Origin: Saprospiraceae bacterium
GTDB taxonomy: Bacteria; Bacteroidota; Bacteroidia; Chitinophagales; Saprospiraceae
NCBI GenBank assembly: GCA_020631405.1
Contig: JAHDHH010000025.1
Location: 1 to 53,275 of the forward strand
Reading direction: 5' to 3'
Length of the DNA: 53,275 nucleotides
Part shown: in pieces, positions 1-8,302 of the stretch
How the letters are laid out: every line of letters starts with the position of its first letter
Position numbering within the stretch: the first letter of the stretch is position 1
Position numbers and translations under genes: made by a program
Notes under the pieces: generated by a model
Told to the model about the DNA's origin: nothing
Databases searched by the model: none
What the model saw: the letters and a program-made list of their open reading frames with translations, nothing else

Positions 1-64
1 AATGCTCTTGACCGACATAGTCATCAAGAGATTGTGGTCGCATGCGTTCTGCAAGTGGTCTGAT
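1..64 (-). CDS. rarA: RarA/MgsA-like AAA+ ATPase, N-terminal fragment
   Basis: Only the first 15 to 22 codons are inside the window; the gene runs off the left edge. The minus-strand reading gives IRPLAERMRPQSLDDYVGQEH, which matches the well-known N-terminus of replication-associated recombination protein A (E. coli has PLAARMRPENLAQYIGQQH). RarA acts at stalled replication forks. The only ATG in frame is at 43-41 and would start the protein at MRPQS, cutting off the conserved PLAER residues, while an in-frame TAA lies at 79-77 and no ATG, GTG or TTG lies between. The real start may therefore be a rare AUC at 64-62 or the ATG at 43. It follows the ABC permease closely on the same strand. RuvB shares a similar RP-x-x-LDDYVGQ motif but lacks the preceding PLAER. 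Confidence 0.6.
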   Translation of the reverse strand, partial: MRPLAERMRPQSLDDYVGQEH

Positions 65-98
65 ACTAGGTTGGTTTTATTGAGTAATGACAGTAAAA

Positions 99-902
99 CT
101 ACAAATCTCTTTTCTTAAAAAGCAAGAAAGTCAGCCCAATGAATAGCAGAGTATATACAGAAGTAATAACCGCTGATTGAGTATATGGTACTAAACTAAT
201 TAGCATATCACTTTCTTGAAGAAACTCTGCATACTTATAAAACGGAAAGGGCATGAGGTCTTCCGTAACATTCATCGGGTACCAGTTTTTGAATGATTCT
301 CCTAAAAATCTACCGTGTAGGGCTCTTGCGAAGAACTCAATCACTATGACATAGGTCAAGTAAAAGAATACTGCAATACCTGATTTTTTGATATTAAATG
401 CAATGAATAGTGCAAAGGTCAGATAGGACAGTGACATCAAAAAGAATCGAGGAATAGCCATTTCATTGTCGATGAGATTGGACAATTCGAATCCTCCTCC
501 AGTGATACCTCCGATCAACGATCCCACAATGGTATAGTAACAAGTAGCAAATAGACTTAGTAATACAACCACCAACACTTTGGATCCAAAGTATTGTTCT
601 CGGCTCATCCCATTGATGATAGTCTGCCGCATGGTCTTGAATCTAATCTCATGAGTAATTGTATAGATAATCAGAACTCCTAGGAAGAAGAAGACCATCC
701 AGCTACCGGCATATCCCAGATAGTCCCATACGCCTGGAAAATTGTAGTAAACATCTTGACCTGGAAGAAAGGCAGGGAGTTCGGGTACTTTCTTGCCAAA
801 ATACATTGAGGCAGGAAAGAATAATAAGAAGAACACAGCAAGCAATACTATGATGTTGCTTTTGCTAAATTTTGACCATTCTAGTTTCAATAAGGCAATC
901 AT
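99..902 (-). CDS. ABC-2 type exporter permease
   Basis: This 267-residue integral membrane protein is the likely transmembrane half of an ABC exporter. About six hydrophobic segments are visible (near residues 17-34, 66-82, 107-130, 148-165, 172-190 and 244-261), the arrangement of ABC-2 family permeases of the BcrB/NatB kind. It starts 4 bases after the stop of the ATPase gene upstream, so the two are surely co-transcribed and form one transporter. The substrate cannot be read from sequence; related pairs export peptides, antibiotics or ions. A rarA-like gene follows on the same strand. Confidence 0.8.
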   Translation of the reverse strand: MIALLKLEWSKFSKSNIIVLLAVFFLLFFPASMYFGKKVPELPAFLPGQDVYYNFPGVWDYLGYAGSWMVFFFLGVLIIYTITHEIRFKTMRQTIINGMSREQYFGSKVLVVVLLSLFATCYYTIVGSLIGGITGGGFELSNLIDNEMAIPRFFLMSLSYLTFALFIAFNIKKSGIAVFFYLTYVIVIEFFARALHGRFLGESFKNWYPMNVTEDLMPFPFYKYAEFLQESDMLISLVPYTQSAVITSVYTLLFIGLTFLLFKKRDL

Positions 903-906
903 AGGA

Positions 907-1797
907 TTAGGCTTTGTTAGTGATTTCTAAAAATTCTTCTTCTAGTTTCTTTTTTCGAGCTACCAGGTGGTTGACCCCCATGCCTTTGTTAAGCAGGCTT
1001 TTGTTGAGTTCTACGATGTCTAGCTCTTTATCTGCGGTACATTCGATTAAGTTAGTGGTATGATGTATAGAGGTAATCATAGGGTAAGACTCTAACTCTC
1101 TGGCAAGTAATTCTAGGTTCTTGGCTCCTATTTCAATAGTAATATCATCTGAAAGTATGGACCCTACTGGGCCAGAAGCAAGAAGTTTGCCTCTTTTGAT
1201 AATAGTAACATGGGAGCAGATTTTTTCAACTTCATCAAGCATGTGTGATGCCATGATTACTGTCTTTCCTTGATCGGCTACATCTTTCAATGTTTGCCTT
1301 ACTTCAGCGATACCTTCAGGATCTAGGCCATTAGTAGGTTCGTCAAAAATCACAACTTCAGGGTTGCCTATCAGAGTGGCTGCTATAGCTAGTCGTTGTT
1401 TCATGCCAAGAGAGTAACTGCTGAATGGAGACTTCCTTCTTTCTTTGAGTTTGACAAATTCTAAGACTTCATCAAAATGTTGCTTGTCTAATTGCTTAGT
1501 CTGTCTGACAATGTCTAAGTTCTTGTCTGCATTGAGGTAGGGAAAGAAGTTAGGAGTCTCTAGTATGCTGCCGATATGGTAGCGATGATTATCTCCATAT
1601 TGATTTTCGAACCAGGTATAAGTGCCAGCCTGTTGCTTGAGAACTCCTAGGATGATACCAAGCGTAGTTGTCTTCCCACTTCCATTAGGGCCAAGGATAC
1701 CCATAATCTGTCCTTTTTTAACGACAAGATTCAAGTTGTCCAGTGCTTGTACCTGTCCATAGCGCTTGGATAGACTGTCTATTTTCAATACTTCCAT
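907..1797 (-). CDS. ABC transporter ATP-binding protein (exporter type)
   Basis: A 296-residue cytoplasmic ATPase that powers the adjacent permease. All canonical motifs are present: Walker A GPNGSGKT at residues 36-43, the signature SLGMKQ near 129-134, Walker B VVIFDEP at 148-154, and the H-loop histidine in MASHML near 185. About 75 residues after the nucleotide-binding core form the C-terminal extension seen in BcrA/CcmA/NatA-type export ATPases. It is the first gene of a two-gene unit, with 4 bases between its stop and the permease start. A Bacteroidota-type -7 element lies 17 bases before the start codon. Confidence 0.9.
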   Translation of the reverse strand: MEVLKIDSLSKRYGQVQALDNLNLVVKKGQIMGILGPNGSGKTTTLGIILGVLKQQAGTYTWFENQYGDNHRYHIGSILETPNFFPYLNADKNLDIVRQTKQLDKQHFDEVLEFVKLKERRKSPFSSYSLGMKQRLAIAATLIGNPEVVIFDEPTNGLDPEGIAEVRQTLKDVADQGKTVIMASHMLDEVEKICSHVTIIKRGKLLASGPVGSILSDDITIEIGAKNLELLARELESYPMITSIHHTTNLIECTADKELDIVELNKSLLNKGMGVNHLVARKKKLEEEFLEITNKA

Positions 1798-1813
1798 GTA
1801 TTACTGTTTTGGT

Positions 1814-1821
1814 CAAAAGTA
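1814..1821 (-). promoter_or_regulatory. Candidate -7 promoter element for the ABC exporter pair
   Basis: The minus strand reads TACTTTTG, a match to the Bacteroidota TAnnTTTG -7 element, 17 bases before the ATPase start codon. No TTG was found at the expected -33 spacing, so this rests on the -7 box and its position only. Confidence 0.4.
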
Positions 1822-1883
1822 TGGTAGTTAACAGAATAATGGGTGGAATATAGATGAATCCGAGCATATACTCTATGAATAGA

Positions 1884-1953
1884 ATTAGGCCTATGGTTAA
1901 TTGTTAGACCTAATAGAAGTAGAACATCCTATTATATCGAATGCTCTACTTCT
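1884..1953 (-). terminator. Two back-to-back hairpins after the EF-hand lipoprotein gene
   Basis: Two stem-loops abut each other. The first pairs 1884-1893 with 1905-1914 (10 bases, one mismatch). The second pairs 1915-1927 with 1941-1953 (13 bases, one mismatch, 13-base loop). They begin 12 bases after the stop of the EF-hand gene on the minus strand, the position of a transcription terminator, though no strong T-run follows. They also separate that gene from the ABC exporter pair. Confidence 0.55.
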
Positions 1954-1965
1954 CGCTTATTAGGA

Positions 1966-2319
1966 TTATTGATTTCTAGGAGGTCTTTGTCCTCTTTCTG
2001 GCTTAGGAGCATTTTCTAATTCCTTCCTTGAGATAAAGCCGTCTCTGTCAGTATCAATGATGTCAAAGTCTCTTAGCAGCCGACCTTTTACTTCTGTCTT
2101 TGCAAGCAGACCGTCTGTATTGATATCCATCTTAAACATTTCATCAATACTTGGGGGTTGACCACTTCTTTGGTTGGGCTTTTCTCGAGATTGTTGACCA
2201 GATCTTTTAGTCATTTCAGCCTGATGCACAGGTTCAGCTTCTGTCGTTTTTTTATTTGACTTGCAGGAAGTGATAGATAAGAGCAAAAAACAAAAGCTAG
2301 TAATAGTAATATACTTCAT
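1966..2319 (-). CDS. Small EF-hand lipoprotein
   Basis: This 117-residue protein has a lipoprotein signal peptide with lipobox SITSC (lipidated Cys at 19), so it should sit in the cell envelope. Two canonical EF-hand loops follow: DINTDGLLAKTE at 65-76 and DTDRDGFISRKE at 89-100, each with Asp/Asn at positions 1, 3 and 5, Gly at 6 and Glu at 12. A calcium-binding role is therefore well supported; what it does with calcium is unknown. The segments before (30-58) and after (103-117) the EF hands are rich in Pro, Gln and Arg and probably disordered. The gene is monocistronic, divergent from the DNA repair gene, with a hairpin pair after its stop. Confidence 0.8.
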   Translation of the reverse strand: MKYITITSFCFLLLSITSCKSNKKTTEAEPVHQAEMTKRSGQQSREKPNQRSGQPPSIDEMFKMDINTDGLLAKTEVKGRLLRDFDIIDTDRDGFISRKELENAPKPERGQRPPRNQ

Positions 2320-2350
2320 AAGGGTTATGTTTTACGTTGTTAGTAAATCG

Positions 2351-2375
2351 TGAGTTGTCGATTAAAAACAACTCA
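2351..2375. promoter_or_regulatory. Inverted repeat between the EF-hand and DNA repair genes
   Basis: TGAGTTGT at 2351-2358 is repeated perfectly in inverted form (ACAACTCA) at 2368-2375, with a 9-base AT-rich spacer. It lies 32-56 bases upstream of the EF-hand gene, where it could be a regulator-binding site or a 5' leader hairpin. No family assignment is possible. Confidence 0.35.
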
Positions 2376-2497
2376 ACATGCATCTGTCCTACTTGATAGA
2401 CTAGTTGAGATATTGTTAATGAGAAAGGATTTTGAAAAATGAGATACAATATGCTTTTGCATGGTTCTGTATATTAGACTTCAATTATTGATAATCA

Positions 2498-3172
2498 ATG
2501 GAAGTAGCACAAGTGTTAGTTGACGAATTAAAGCTCCAGTTCGAAGCTGTTGCGAAAGACAGTCGAGCTCAGAGCATGGCAGCTTATATGAAAGATAAGT
2601 TTGTATTTTACGGGATTCCGTCTGTACCAAGGAAGCGGATGTTTTCAGAATGGTATAGGCTGTACAAAGTAGATATTCTTAAGTATGCTAGGCAAATCAT
2701 AAGATACCTCCATCAATCGGAACACCGAGAACTGCAATATTGTGCTATGGAATTGCTAGGTAAACTGAAGAAGAAGCTGGTTGCAGATGATATTCAATTG
2801 GTAGAGTGGATGCTTACGACCAAAAGCTGGTGGGATACTGTAGATTATATTGCTTCTCACTTTGTTGGCCACTTGTTTAGAGATCTCGACCTTAGAGATG
2901 AGATTACAGCCAAGTGGATGGCGTCAGGTAATATCTGGTTACAGAGATCCTGCATAATATCACAATTAAAGTATAAAGAGGAAGTCGATGTAGTCTATTT
3001 GTTTGATTTGATCGATAGAACCAAAGGGTCGACGGAATTCTTTATTCAAAAGGCTAACGGCTGGGCTCTAAGACAGTTAAGTAAATACAACAGTGATGTT
3101 GTCAGAGACTATGTCATGAAGCATCCTAACCTGCCTAGGGTGACAATGAGGGAGGCTGAGAAGTATTTGTAA
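2498..3172 (+). CDS. AlkD-like DNA alkylation repair enzyme
   Basis: A 224-residue protein of the DNA alkylation repair family (AlkC/AlkD, HEAT-like repeats), which excises positively charged N3- and N7-alkylated purines without flipping the base. The residues known from Bacillus cereus AlkD can be placed: Trp112 and Asp116 in the segment WWDTVD (AlkD W109 and D113), Arg150 in WLQRS (AlkD R148), and Trp189 in the FFIQKANGWALRQ motif (AlkD W187). The flanking text FFIQKA-GWALR and WLQR-IISQLKYK is typical of the family, and the length is normal. It stands alone on the plus strand, divergent from the EF-hand gene, with the mini-protein gene 72 bases downstream. Confidence 0.9.
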   Translation: MEVAQVLVDELKLQFEAVAKDSRAQSMAAYMKDKFVFYGIPSVPRKRMFSEWYRLYKVDILKYARQIIRYLHQSEHRELQYCAMELLGKLKKKLVADDIQLVEWMLTTKSWWDTVDYIASHFVGHLFRDLDLRDEITAKWMASGNIWLQRSCIISQLKYKEEVDVVYLFDLIDRTKGSTEFFIQKANGWALRQLSKYNSDVVRDYVMKHPNLPRVTMREAEKYL

Positions 3173-3244
3173 AAATCTCTTATTTTTATTTGTACTAAGT
3201 CTAAATAACATTTAGCTTTGTACAGTCCAATTAGAGAATTCATT

Positions 3245-3364
3245 ATGAGCAAGCCAAAATGTTGTAAAAAGAAATGCTGTAAGAAGTTCAAAAAGAAAGG
3301 CAAGTCGAACTGTAAGTCTTGTCCTAAAATTTGTGGACTTTGCACCAGTACTTGTGGAGCTTAA
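3245..3364 (+). CDS. 39-residue Lys/Cys-rich mini-protein
   Basis: A short frame too small for usual gene calling. It encodes 39 residues with nine cysteines (6, 7, 11, 12, 23, 26, 30, 33 and 37) and about 13 lysines: CC-KKK-CC first, then a C-x2-C-x3-C-x2-C-x3-C run. Aspartate, glutamate and aromatic residues other than one Phe are absent. The composition resembles metallothioneins and small zinc- or copper-binding peptides, and the positive charge could also suit nucleic acid contact. There is no signal peptide. It ends 2 bases from the convergent end of the TonB-receptor operon, which would place a metal-binding peptide beside a metal uptake locus. Its function is not known; that it is translated is inferred from the regular cysteine spacing. 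Confidence 0.6.
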   Translation: MSKPKCCKKKCCKKFKKKGKSNCKSCPKICGLCTSTCGA

Positions 3365-3366
3365 CT

Positions 3367-5844
3367 TTAAATCTTGAACGTAAGAGTAATGTAGAATGAC
3401 CTTCCCTCTGAAGGAATGATTCCAGGTCCAGGATATCCAGTTGCTCTTCTTGTAAAATAATTCCTATCTAGTACATTGTTAATCCCACCTGCAAGGGTGA
3501 AATGCGAAAAGCTATACTTCATGCTTGCATCAAGGATGTAGTAACTCGGTATTTCTCCAATAACTCCACTCCTAATATCTCCTGCTGTTGCTTTTAGCGA
3601 ATTCTGAACGTCAGTATACTGCTGAGACAGATACGTGTATTGAAAAGATGTCTCTAGTGATTTATATCCAAGGTTTAGACCAGTTTTAATATTTGCTTTA
3701 GGGATGAACTCAACTTCTTTGCCGACCACATTGTTTTCATCAGACTGCAGGTACCTAGAGTAGGTAAAAGCAGAATTGATAAAGCAACCCAGTTTGTATT
3801 CTCTCTGTTCAGGGAAGAGTAGGCGGCCAATATTAATATTCACTAGAGATTCGGTTCCTGCTATCAATGCTTGCCCGATATTCTTTCTCACCCGGTTAGC
3901 TCTGTCGTCGAGTATAATTCCGATACGATCATTGTATAATATAGAATAAGCTGTCAAGTCATAAGATAAATAGTCCTTGAATCGGCCTTTAACTCCTATG
4001 TCTAGGGTAGCACCTTTTTCGTCTTTGATGTCAGGGTCTACTATGAAGGTTGGACTGACCACTCTAATGTCACTAAAGGTTACCGACCTATAGTTTTGAG
4101 AGAGATTAGCAACAACGTTGACTTCAGGAGATTGCTTATAATCTAGTCCAAGTCCGAATAATGCAAACGATCTTCTCAATATTTGATCATCATTGAGTAG
4201 GGTATTGGCTATAGGATTGCCTGCATTGTCAAAGACAACTTGGTTGTATGTTCCTATTGCTTCAGTCTTGATGAACTCTATTCTCACACCAGGCGTCAGG
4301 GATAGCTTTGAATTCAGGTAAAAGATGTTTTCGGCAAATAAGGCGGTGTTCAGATTCGGAAATCTGAAGTTTGATTGGTTAGCGTAATCAGGAAACTCTT
4401 CATTATAAAAAGAGAAGTTAGGGTCGATGCCTGTCGATCCTGGTCCTTGCTCAGACGTGTTATTAGATTGATAGTACTTGCTCCCCACCAAAAGGACTGA
4501 TTTCTTAGAAGACAGATTGTAGTTGTTGATTAAGCGAAACTCAGCACCTATATTCTTGAATCTGCCAAAGATGAGGTCTCTTGGACTCAAGTAGTTGCCA
4601 TCTATTCCAACCTCATCAAGAGAGGTAATAGGGTTTTCATTGAGGTTGCTAGGATTGCCTCTAAATCCCACCGATTTTCTGCTAGCATCAAGACCAAATA
4701 GCTGGAATGAAGCAGAGAGTCTTGGTGAGAACGAATGATTGAATTGCATACTGTAAAGCTTCCAGTCTACTTCAAACCAATTTCTAGCTCGTGTACTTTG
4801 CCTGGGGTCCTCTTCAAATTGTTGGTCTGTCAAACCTCCAGCCTGCATTGCTAGGTAGTAGAAGTAAGTGAACTCTAATTTGACCTTTGTTTTTGGGCTA
4901 AACCTATATTCTGTAGATACAACGACGTTGTGTGAGTCGAAGTCTGAATTTGGCCTATAACCATCTCCTGTTTTATAGTTGTAAAATAGATTCAATGAGT
5001 GCTTATTCTTATTTATCCCAATCGAGTTAAACGTACTGAAGAATCCAAATGATCCTAGAGTTTGGTTCGATATGATTTCTACTTTTTTGAAGGATGGTAT
5101 TTCTCTCAATCTGAAGTCGATGAGACCTCCAAATTGGCTGCCATACTGCAATGATCCTGCTCCACGGATTATCCTGATATTTTCTATTGCCTCTGATGGA
5201 GGACTATAGTAACTCTCGGGGTAGCCCAGCACATCTGCACTGATGTCATAGCCATTTTGTCTCGTGTTGAAGTTGGATGTTCTATTGGGATCAAGTCCTC
5301 TGCCACCAAGGTTGAGCTGTAGACCACCATCATTACCCTCGAAGATATTGAGACCAGCAACTTGGGCATAGACCTGCCTTCCAGTATTATTGGCTTTGTT
5401 CCCTGTGACGAGGTCCATGACGATGACCTCTGACTTTTTACCTGCAAATATCGACGTACCTTCTACGTCATTCAGTTGCTTAATGGCAAAGAGTTCCTTT
5501 CTCTTGGCAGCTATCTCAATGCTAGAAAGCTTGATACTCAATTGCTCTAATTGGACATTGAGCTTTTGATTGCTTGTTAGCGTGAGGGTTTCTGTTATGG
5601 ACTTGTAATCAATGCTGAAGAAGGTGATATCATGGGTCTCACCACTCAAGTTGTCAAATATATACCTACCATTGGCATCCGTTATGCTGATGACCTTGGA
5701 GACATTGTCAAAGACTTCTACACCACTGATGGGCTGATTGCTAGACTGGTCTATCACAGTGCCTTCTAGACTATATTGTCCAAGCAGTGCAACTTGGAGT
5801 AAGCTACAAAGTAAGGTTGCTATGTATCTTGACCTTTTAATCAT
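3367..5844 (-). CDS. TonB-dependent outer-membrane receptor (FecA-like)
   Basis: An 825-residue outer-membrane receptor, the last gene of the probable iron operon. The order is: signal peptide (1-22), carboxypeptidase-regulatory-like beta-sandwich (about 25-105, starting LEGTVIDQSS), plug domain (about 125-250, with the GGRGLDP and IRGAGSLQYGSQFGG motifs), then a 22-strand barrel ending in the aromatic C-terminus FYITLTFKI. The plug text resembles FecA-type siderophore and citrate receptors rather than SusC, which is usually over 950 residues and paired with SusD; no SusD is here. The start overlaps the upstream HTTM gene by 8 bases, so translation is probably coupled. Substrate: iron chelate inferred from context only. 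Confidence 0.85.
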   Translation of the reverse strand: MIKRSRYIATLLCSLLQVALLGQYSLEGTVIDQSSNQPISGVEVFDNVSKVISITDANGRYIFDNLSGETHDITFFSIDYKSITETLTLTSNQKLNVQLEQLSIKLSSIEIAAKRKELFAIKQLNDVEGTSIFAGKKSEVIVMDLVTGNKANNTGRQVYAQVAGLNIFEGNDGGLQLNLGGRGLDPNRTSNFNTRQNGYDISADVLGYPESYYSPPSEAIENIRIIRGAGSLQYGSQFGGLIDFRLREIPSFKKVEIISNQTLGSFGFFSTFNSIGINKNKHSLNLFYNYKTGDGYRPNSDFDSHNVVVSTEYRFSPKTKVKLEFTYFYYLAMQAGGLTDQQFEEDPRQSTRARNWFEVDWKLYSMQFNHSFSPRLSASFQLFGLDASRKSVGFRGNPSNLNENPITSLDEVGIDGNYLSPRDLIFGRFKNIGAEFRLINNYNLSSKKSVLLVGSKYYQSNNTSEQGPGSTGIDPNFSFYNEEFPDYANQSNFRFPNLNTALFAENIFYLNSKLSLTPGVRIEFIKTEAIGTYNQVVFDNAGNPIANTLLNDDQILRRSFALFGLGLDYKQSPEVNVVANLSQNYRSVTFSDIRVVSPTFIVDPDIKDEKGATLDIGVKGRFKDYLSYDLTAYSILYNDRIGIILDDRANRVRKNIGQALIAGTESLVNINIGRLLFPEQREYKLGCFINSAFTYSRYLQSDENNVVGKEVEFIPKANIKTGLNLGYKSLETSFQYTYLSQQYTDVQNSLKATAGDIRSGVIGEIPSYYILDASMKYSFSHFTLAGGINNVLDRNYFTRRATGYPGPGIIPSEGRSFYITLTFKI

Positions 5845-7186
5845 TCAGTGGTAAAATGTAAGGTCTGTAAAAGGGATTATTATCAAGCTCTCTTAGATTC
5901 ACATTAGGGTCGATATAAACTTGACTTGGTCTTCCATTCAGTGAGGCGTAACTCTCCACATACACAGCTACATCACCGTGCCCTTGAGCTTCGAAGTGGT
6001 TGCCGAGGTAGTGGGCATATTCGATGATAAAATCGGGTTGGGTTGACATTTGTTTTTGTTGAAAAGCAGTCAGGAAGTCATCATTTTGCACATAGAATCT
6101 TTTCCCTGTTTCTTCATTGACTATTTTAAAATTGGCATATCCGGTCTTTTCCATGAGCATCACTCGCCAAGAAAACCTGTAGCCTATCTCAGTCCAATAG
6201 ACATTGTCGGTAAATAAGTGACTCCTCAAAGGAATGATTAGTTGTAGGACTATTGTTATGGTTAGAACCCACTTACTAATGGCGGCAAAAGTAGACATTT
6301 GTGTTGTATTACCGTTGTCGAAGTGGTCTTTTTTAATCGTTGTTATCTTGGAGATAATTGCTAAAATACGTTGGTGAAATTGTGGGCCAAAAAAGAGTAG
6401 GGTGCTGACAATCATAATATAGGGAAACATCCCAATTGGAAACAACACTCTTGTCAATAAGTGGAACACAACAACCAAGAAGAATCCAAATATTCTAGTC
6501 TTACGATAGAGGAGCAAGAATACAATAGATAGGTCATAAAGAGCTCCTCCCCAACTAAAGAGGTAGTGTACCCACCGTTCATCCATGATACTACCAAGAA
6601 AGGGAATGTCAAACTTAGAAGGCAGCCAAATACTCAATGGCATAGCATTGACCATCCAGTCATAGTTTAGCTTAGCAGCACCTGCATAGATGTACACTAT
6701 TGCTAAGAATAATTTTAAGATGTCAACATTCCACTGAGGAATGTACTGGGCTACTACACGGTTGTCTTTCGAAGCATCGTAAGCATAGTAACAGTTTGCG
6801 GGCAACCAAATGAGTAAGAATGCAAATACAGATACAAAGTAATAATGGTTGAGGTAGGTAGTCTTATCTAGGAGCTCTATGTATGTAAAACTCAGAAAGA
6901 ATAGCGTAATGGCAGAGCGATACTTGAAACCAAGTGCTACACCCAGTGCAGAAATCCCACAGAGGATAAAGAGTCCATAGATATAATTTGGTGAAATAGA
7001 TACCTGACTGAATCCGAAATAATGAAAGTGAAACTGAGGTAAGATGTACAGCTTTTCAATCCATCCATGATACCAAAACCTGAGAAGGCTTATAATCATG
7101 AGAAGGCCGAAAAGTATCCTAATAACAGCTAAGGGAGCAGCAGACTGTGTTTGTTGTTGATATTGAGCAAGTTGCCTAATCTCCAT
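5837..7186 (-). CDS. HTTM / vitamin K-dependent gamma-carboxylase-like membrane protein
   Basis: A 449-residue polytopic membrane protein of the HTTM family, which is related to the membrane domain of vitamin K-dependent gamma-glutamyl carboxylase. Two signature stretches are visible: LDKTTYLNHYYF around residues 106-117 and YIYAGAAKLNYDW around 165-177. They align with the human carboxylase segments holding His160 (NNHSYL) and the catalytic base Lys218 (AGVKKLDADW), so His114 and Lys172 are candidate equivalents. The non-membrane C-terminal part (about 320-449) is much shorter than in the human enzyme. It overlaps the imelysin gene by 11 bases at its start and the TonB receptor by 8 at its end, an arrangement that suggests coupled translation and one process. 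The reaction is unproven. Confidence 0.75.
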   Translation of the reverse strand: MEIRQLAQYQQQTQSAAPLAVIRILFGLLMIISLLRFWYHGWIEKLYILPQFHFHYFGFSQVSISPNYIYGLFILCGISALGVALGFKYRSAITLFFLSFTYIELLDKTTYLNHYYFVSVFAFLLIWLPANCYYAYDASKDNRVVAQYIPQWNVDILKLFLAIVYIYAGAAKLNYDWMVNAMPLSIWLPSKFDIPFLGSIMDERWVHYLFSWGGALYDLSIVFLLLYRKTRIFGFFLVVVFHLLTRVLFPIGMFPYIMIVSTLLFFGPQFHQRILAIISKITTIKKDHFDNGNTTQMSTFAAISKWVLTITIVLQLIIPLRSHLFTDNVYWTEIGYRFSWRVMLMEKTGYANFKIVNEETGKRFYVQNDDFLTAFQQKQMSTQPDFIIEYAHYLGNHFEAQGHGDVAVYVESYASLNGRPSQVYIDPNVNLRELDNNPFYRPYILPLND

Positions 7187-8291
7187 CTGCGTCTACATAG
7201 TCAATCTTGATATTGAGTGCCTGCATCATATCGACCTTCATAATAACTACCACTTTTTGAAGTTCGTCATAGAGCTTGAGCATTTGGATATTATCTGTCT
7301 CAACCTGATTTTTAAAGCTTGTCGAAACTACGTCTAATTGCTCTCTGACGACACTCCATTGGTCTTTTATAGTGTCGTGAATGGGAGCAGTATTGTTACT
7401 CTCTACTATGTGAAATATGTAATCGTAGAGACTTGGTCCATTGGTAGTATTAGCCCCATAGCCTATTCCATCATAGAAACGTTCGATGGCATCCAGCGCT
7501 GTGGTGAAGAGCATTTTTGAGTAGATGGAAGCATAAGGGGCTTCGACTGCTAGCCCATTTTCACTGCCAGAGAAGATACCGGCAGGGATACCAACCTTGC
7601 CAGCTCTAAAGAATCTTTCATAGTAGAATAGAAAGTCATTGACCAATTTGTCTACAGATGATGTTGCCGACGATCCATTATTAGCAACAAATATCTCTCT
7701 ATAACCGCCAGTCCAATCGTCTAATACTTCTTCAGATAGCATGACTAGGTTTTGAATGATATCAGATAGATATTGAGCATACTGTTGTGAACTCAGTTGT
7801 TGAACCAATTCAGCATCATCGCTTCTCAGTCCAAAGAGTAAGTAATCCATGGCAGGAAATCCTTGCGCTGCATAATTTGAAGGAAGCATGAGGTTGTATG
7901 CTTGTGTTGCAATATTAGATTCTATGAGGTCCACATTGGTAGGGTAGATGTTGGTATAATTTCTTAAACCTACCTCTTCTGCCTTCCCAATATCAAAGAG
8001 TGAGACTTCTTGCCAAGCATTGTAAGCAGTCAACCACTGACTTCGTAGTAAATTCAGGCTTTCAATACTAGGATTGTTAGCAAAGTGTTCTTGACTGTTC
8101 GCAAGACCTCCTAGTTCTTCTACATAGTGAGTGATACTTGGAATCATAATATCATCTGCCCAGAACTCGAGCATTGCACTACGGTCGAAATTGTCAGTTA
8201 AGACATCCATTGGTTCCTCATCGCCGCAACTCGTTACTAAGAACATGACGAATAGTAAAGTTACTGCCGAAATTTTGCTTAAATGCTGCAT
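7176..8291 (-). CDS. Imelysin-like (IrpA family) lipoprotein
   Basis: A 371-residue lipoprotein (lipobox FLVTSC, Cys22) of the imelysin/IrpA family, periplasmic or surface helical proteins tied to iron uptake in several phyla. The family hallmark GxHxxE is here GFPAMD (Gly144, Pro146, Asp149) inside QGFPAMDYLLFGL, so the His and Glu are replaced while the surrounding helix is retained; this degenerate form may still bind metal or may have become a scaffold. The helical repeats are clear from the regular amphipathic pattern. It sits between the DUF4856 gene (11-base gap) and HTTM gene (11-base overlap). The grouping with a TonB receptor fits a role in handling iron or an iron complex. Confidence 0.8.
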   Translation of the reverse strand: MQHLSKISAVTLLFVMFLVTSCGDEEPMDVLTDNFDRSAMLEFWADDIMIPSITHYVEELGGLANSQEHFANNPSIESLNLLRSQWLTAYNAWQEVSLFDIGKAEEVGLRNYTNIYPTNVDLIESNIATQAYNLMLPSNYAAQGFPAMDYLLFGLRSDDAELVQQLSSQQYAQYLSDIIQNLVMLSEEVLDDWTGGYREIFVANNGSSATSSVDKLVNDFLFYYERFFRAGKVGIPAGIFSGSENGLAVEAPYASIYSKMLFTTALDAIERFYDGIGYGANTTNGPSLYDYIFHIVESNNTAPIHDTIKDQWSVVREQLDVVSTSFKNQVETDNIQMLKLYDELQKVVVIMKVDMMQALNIKIDYVDADGD

Positions 8292-8302
8292 AGTTTATTG
8301 AA

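Noticed and set aside
3109..3345. Frame of 78 residues opposite the mini-protein gene
   Set aside because: It is antisense to the end of the DNA repair gene and to the Lys/Cys-rich frame and shows no domain or signal peptide.
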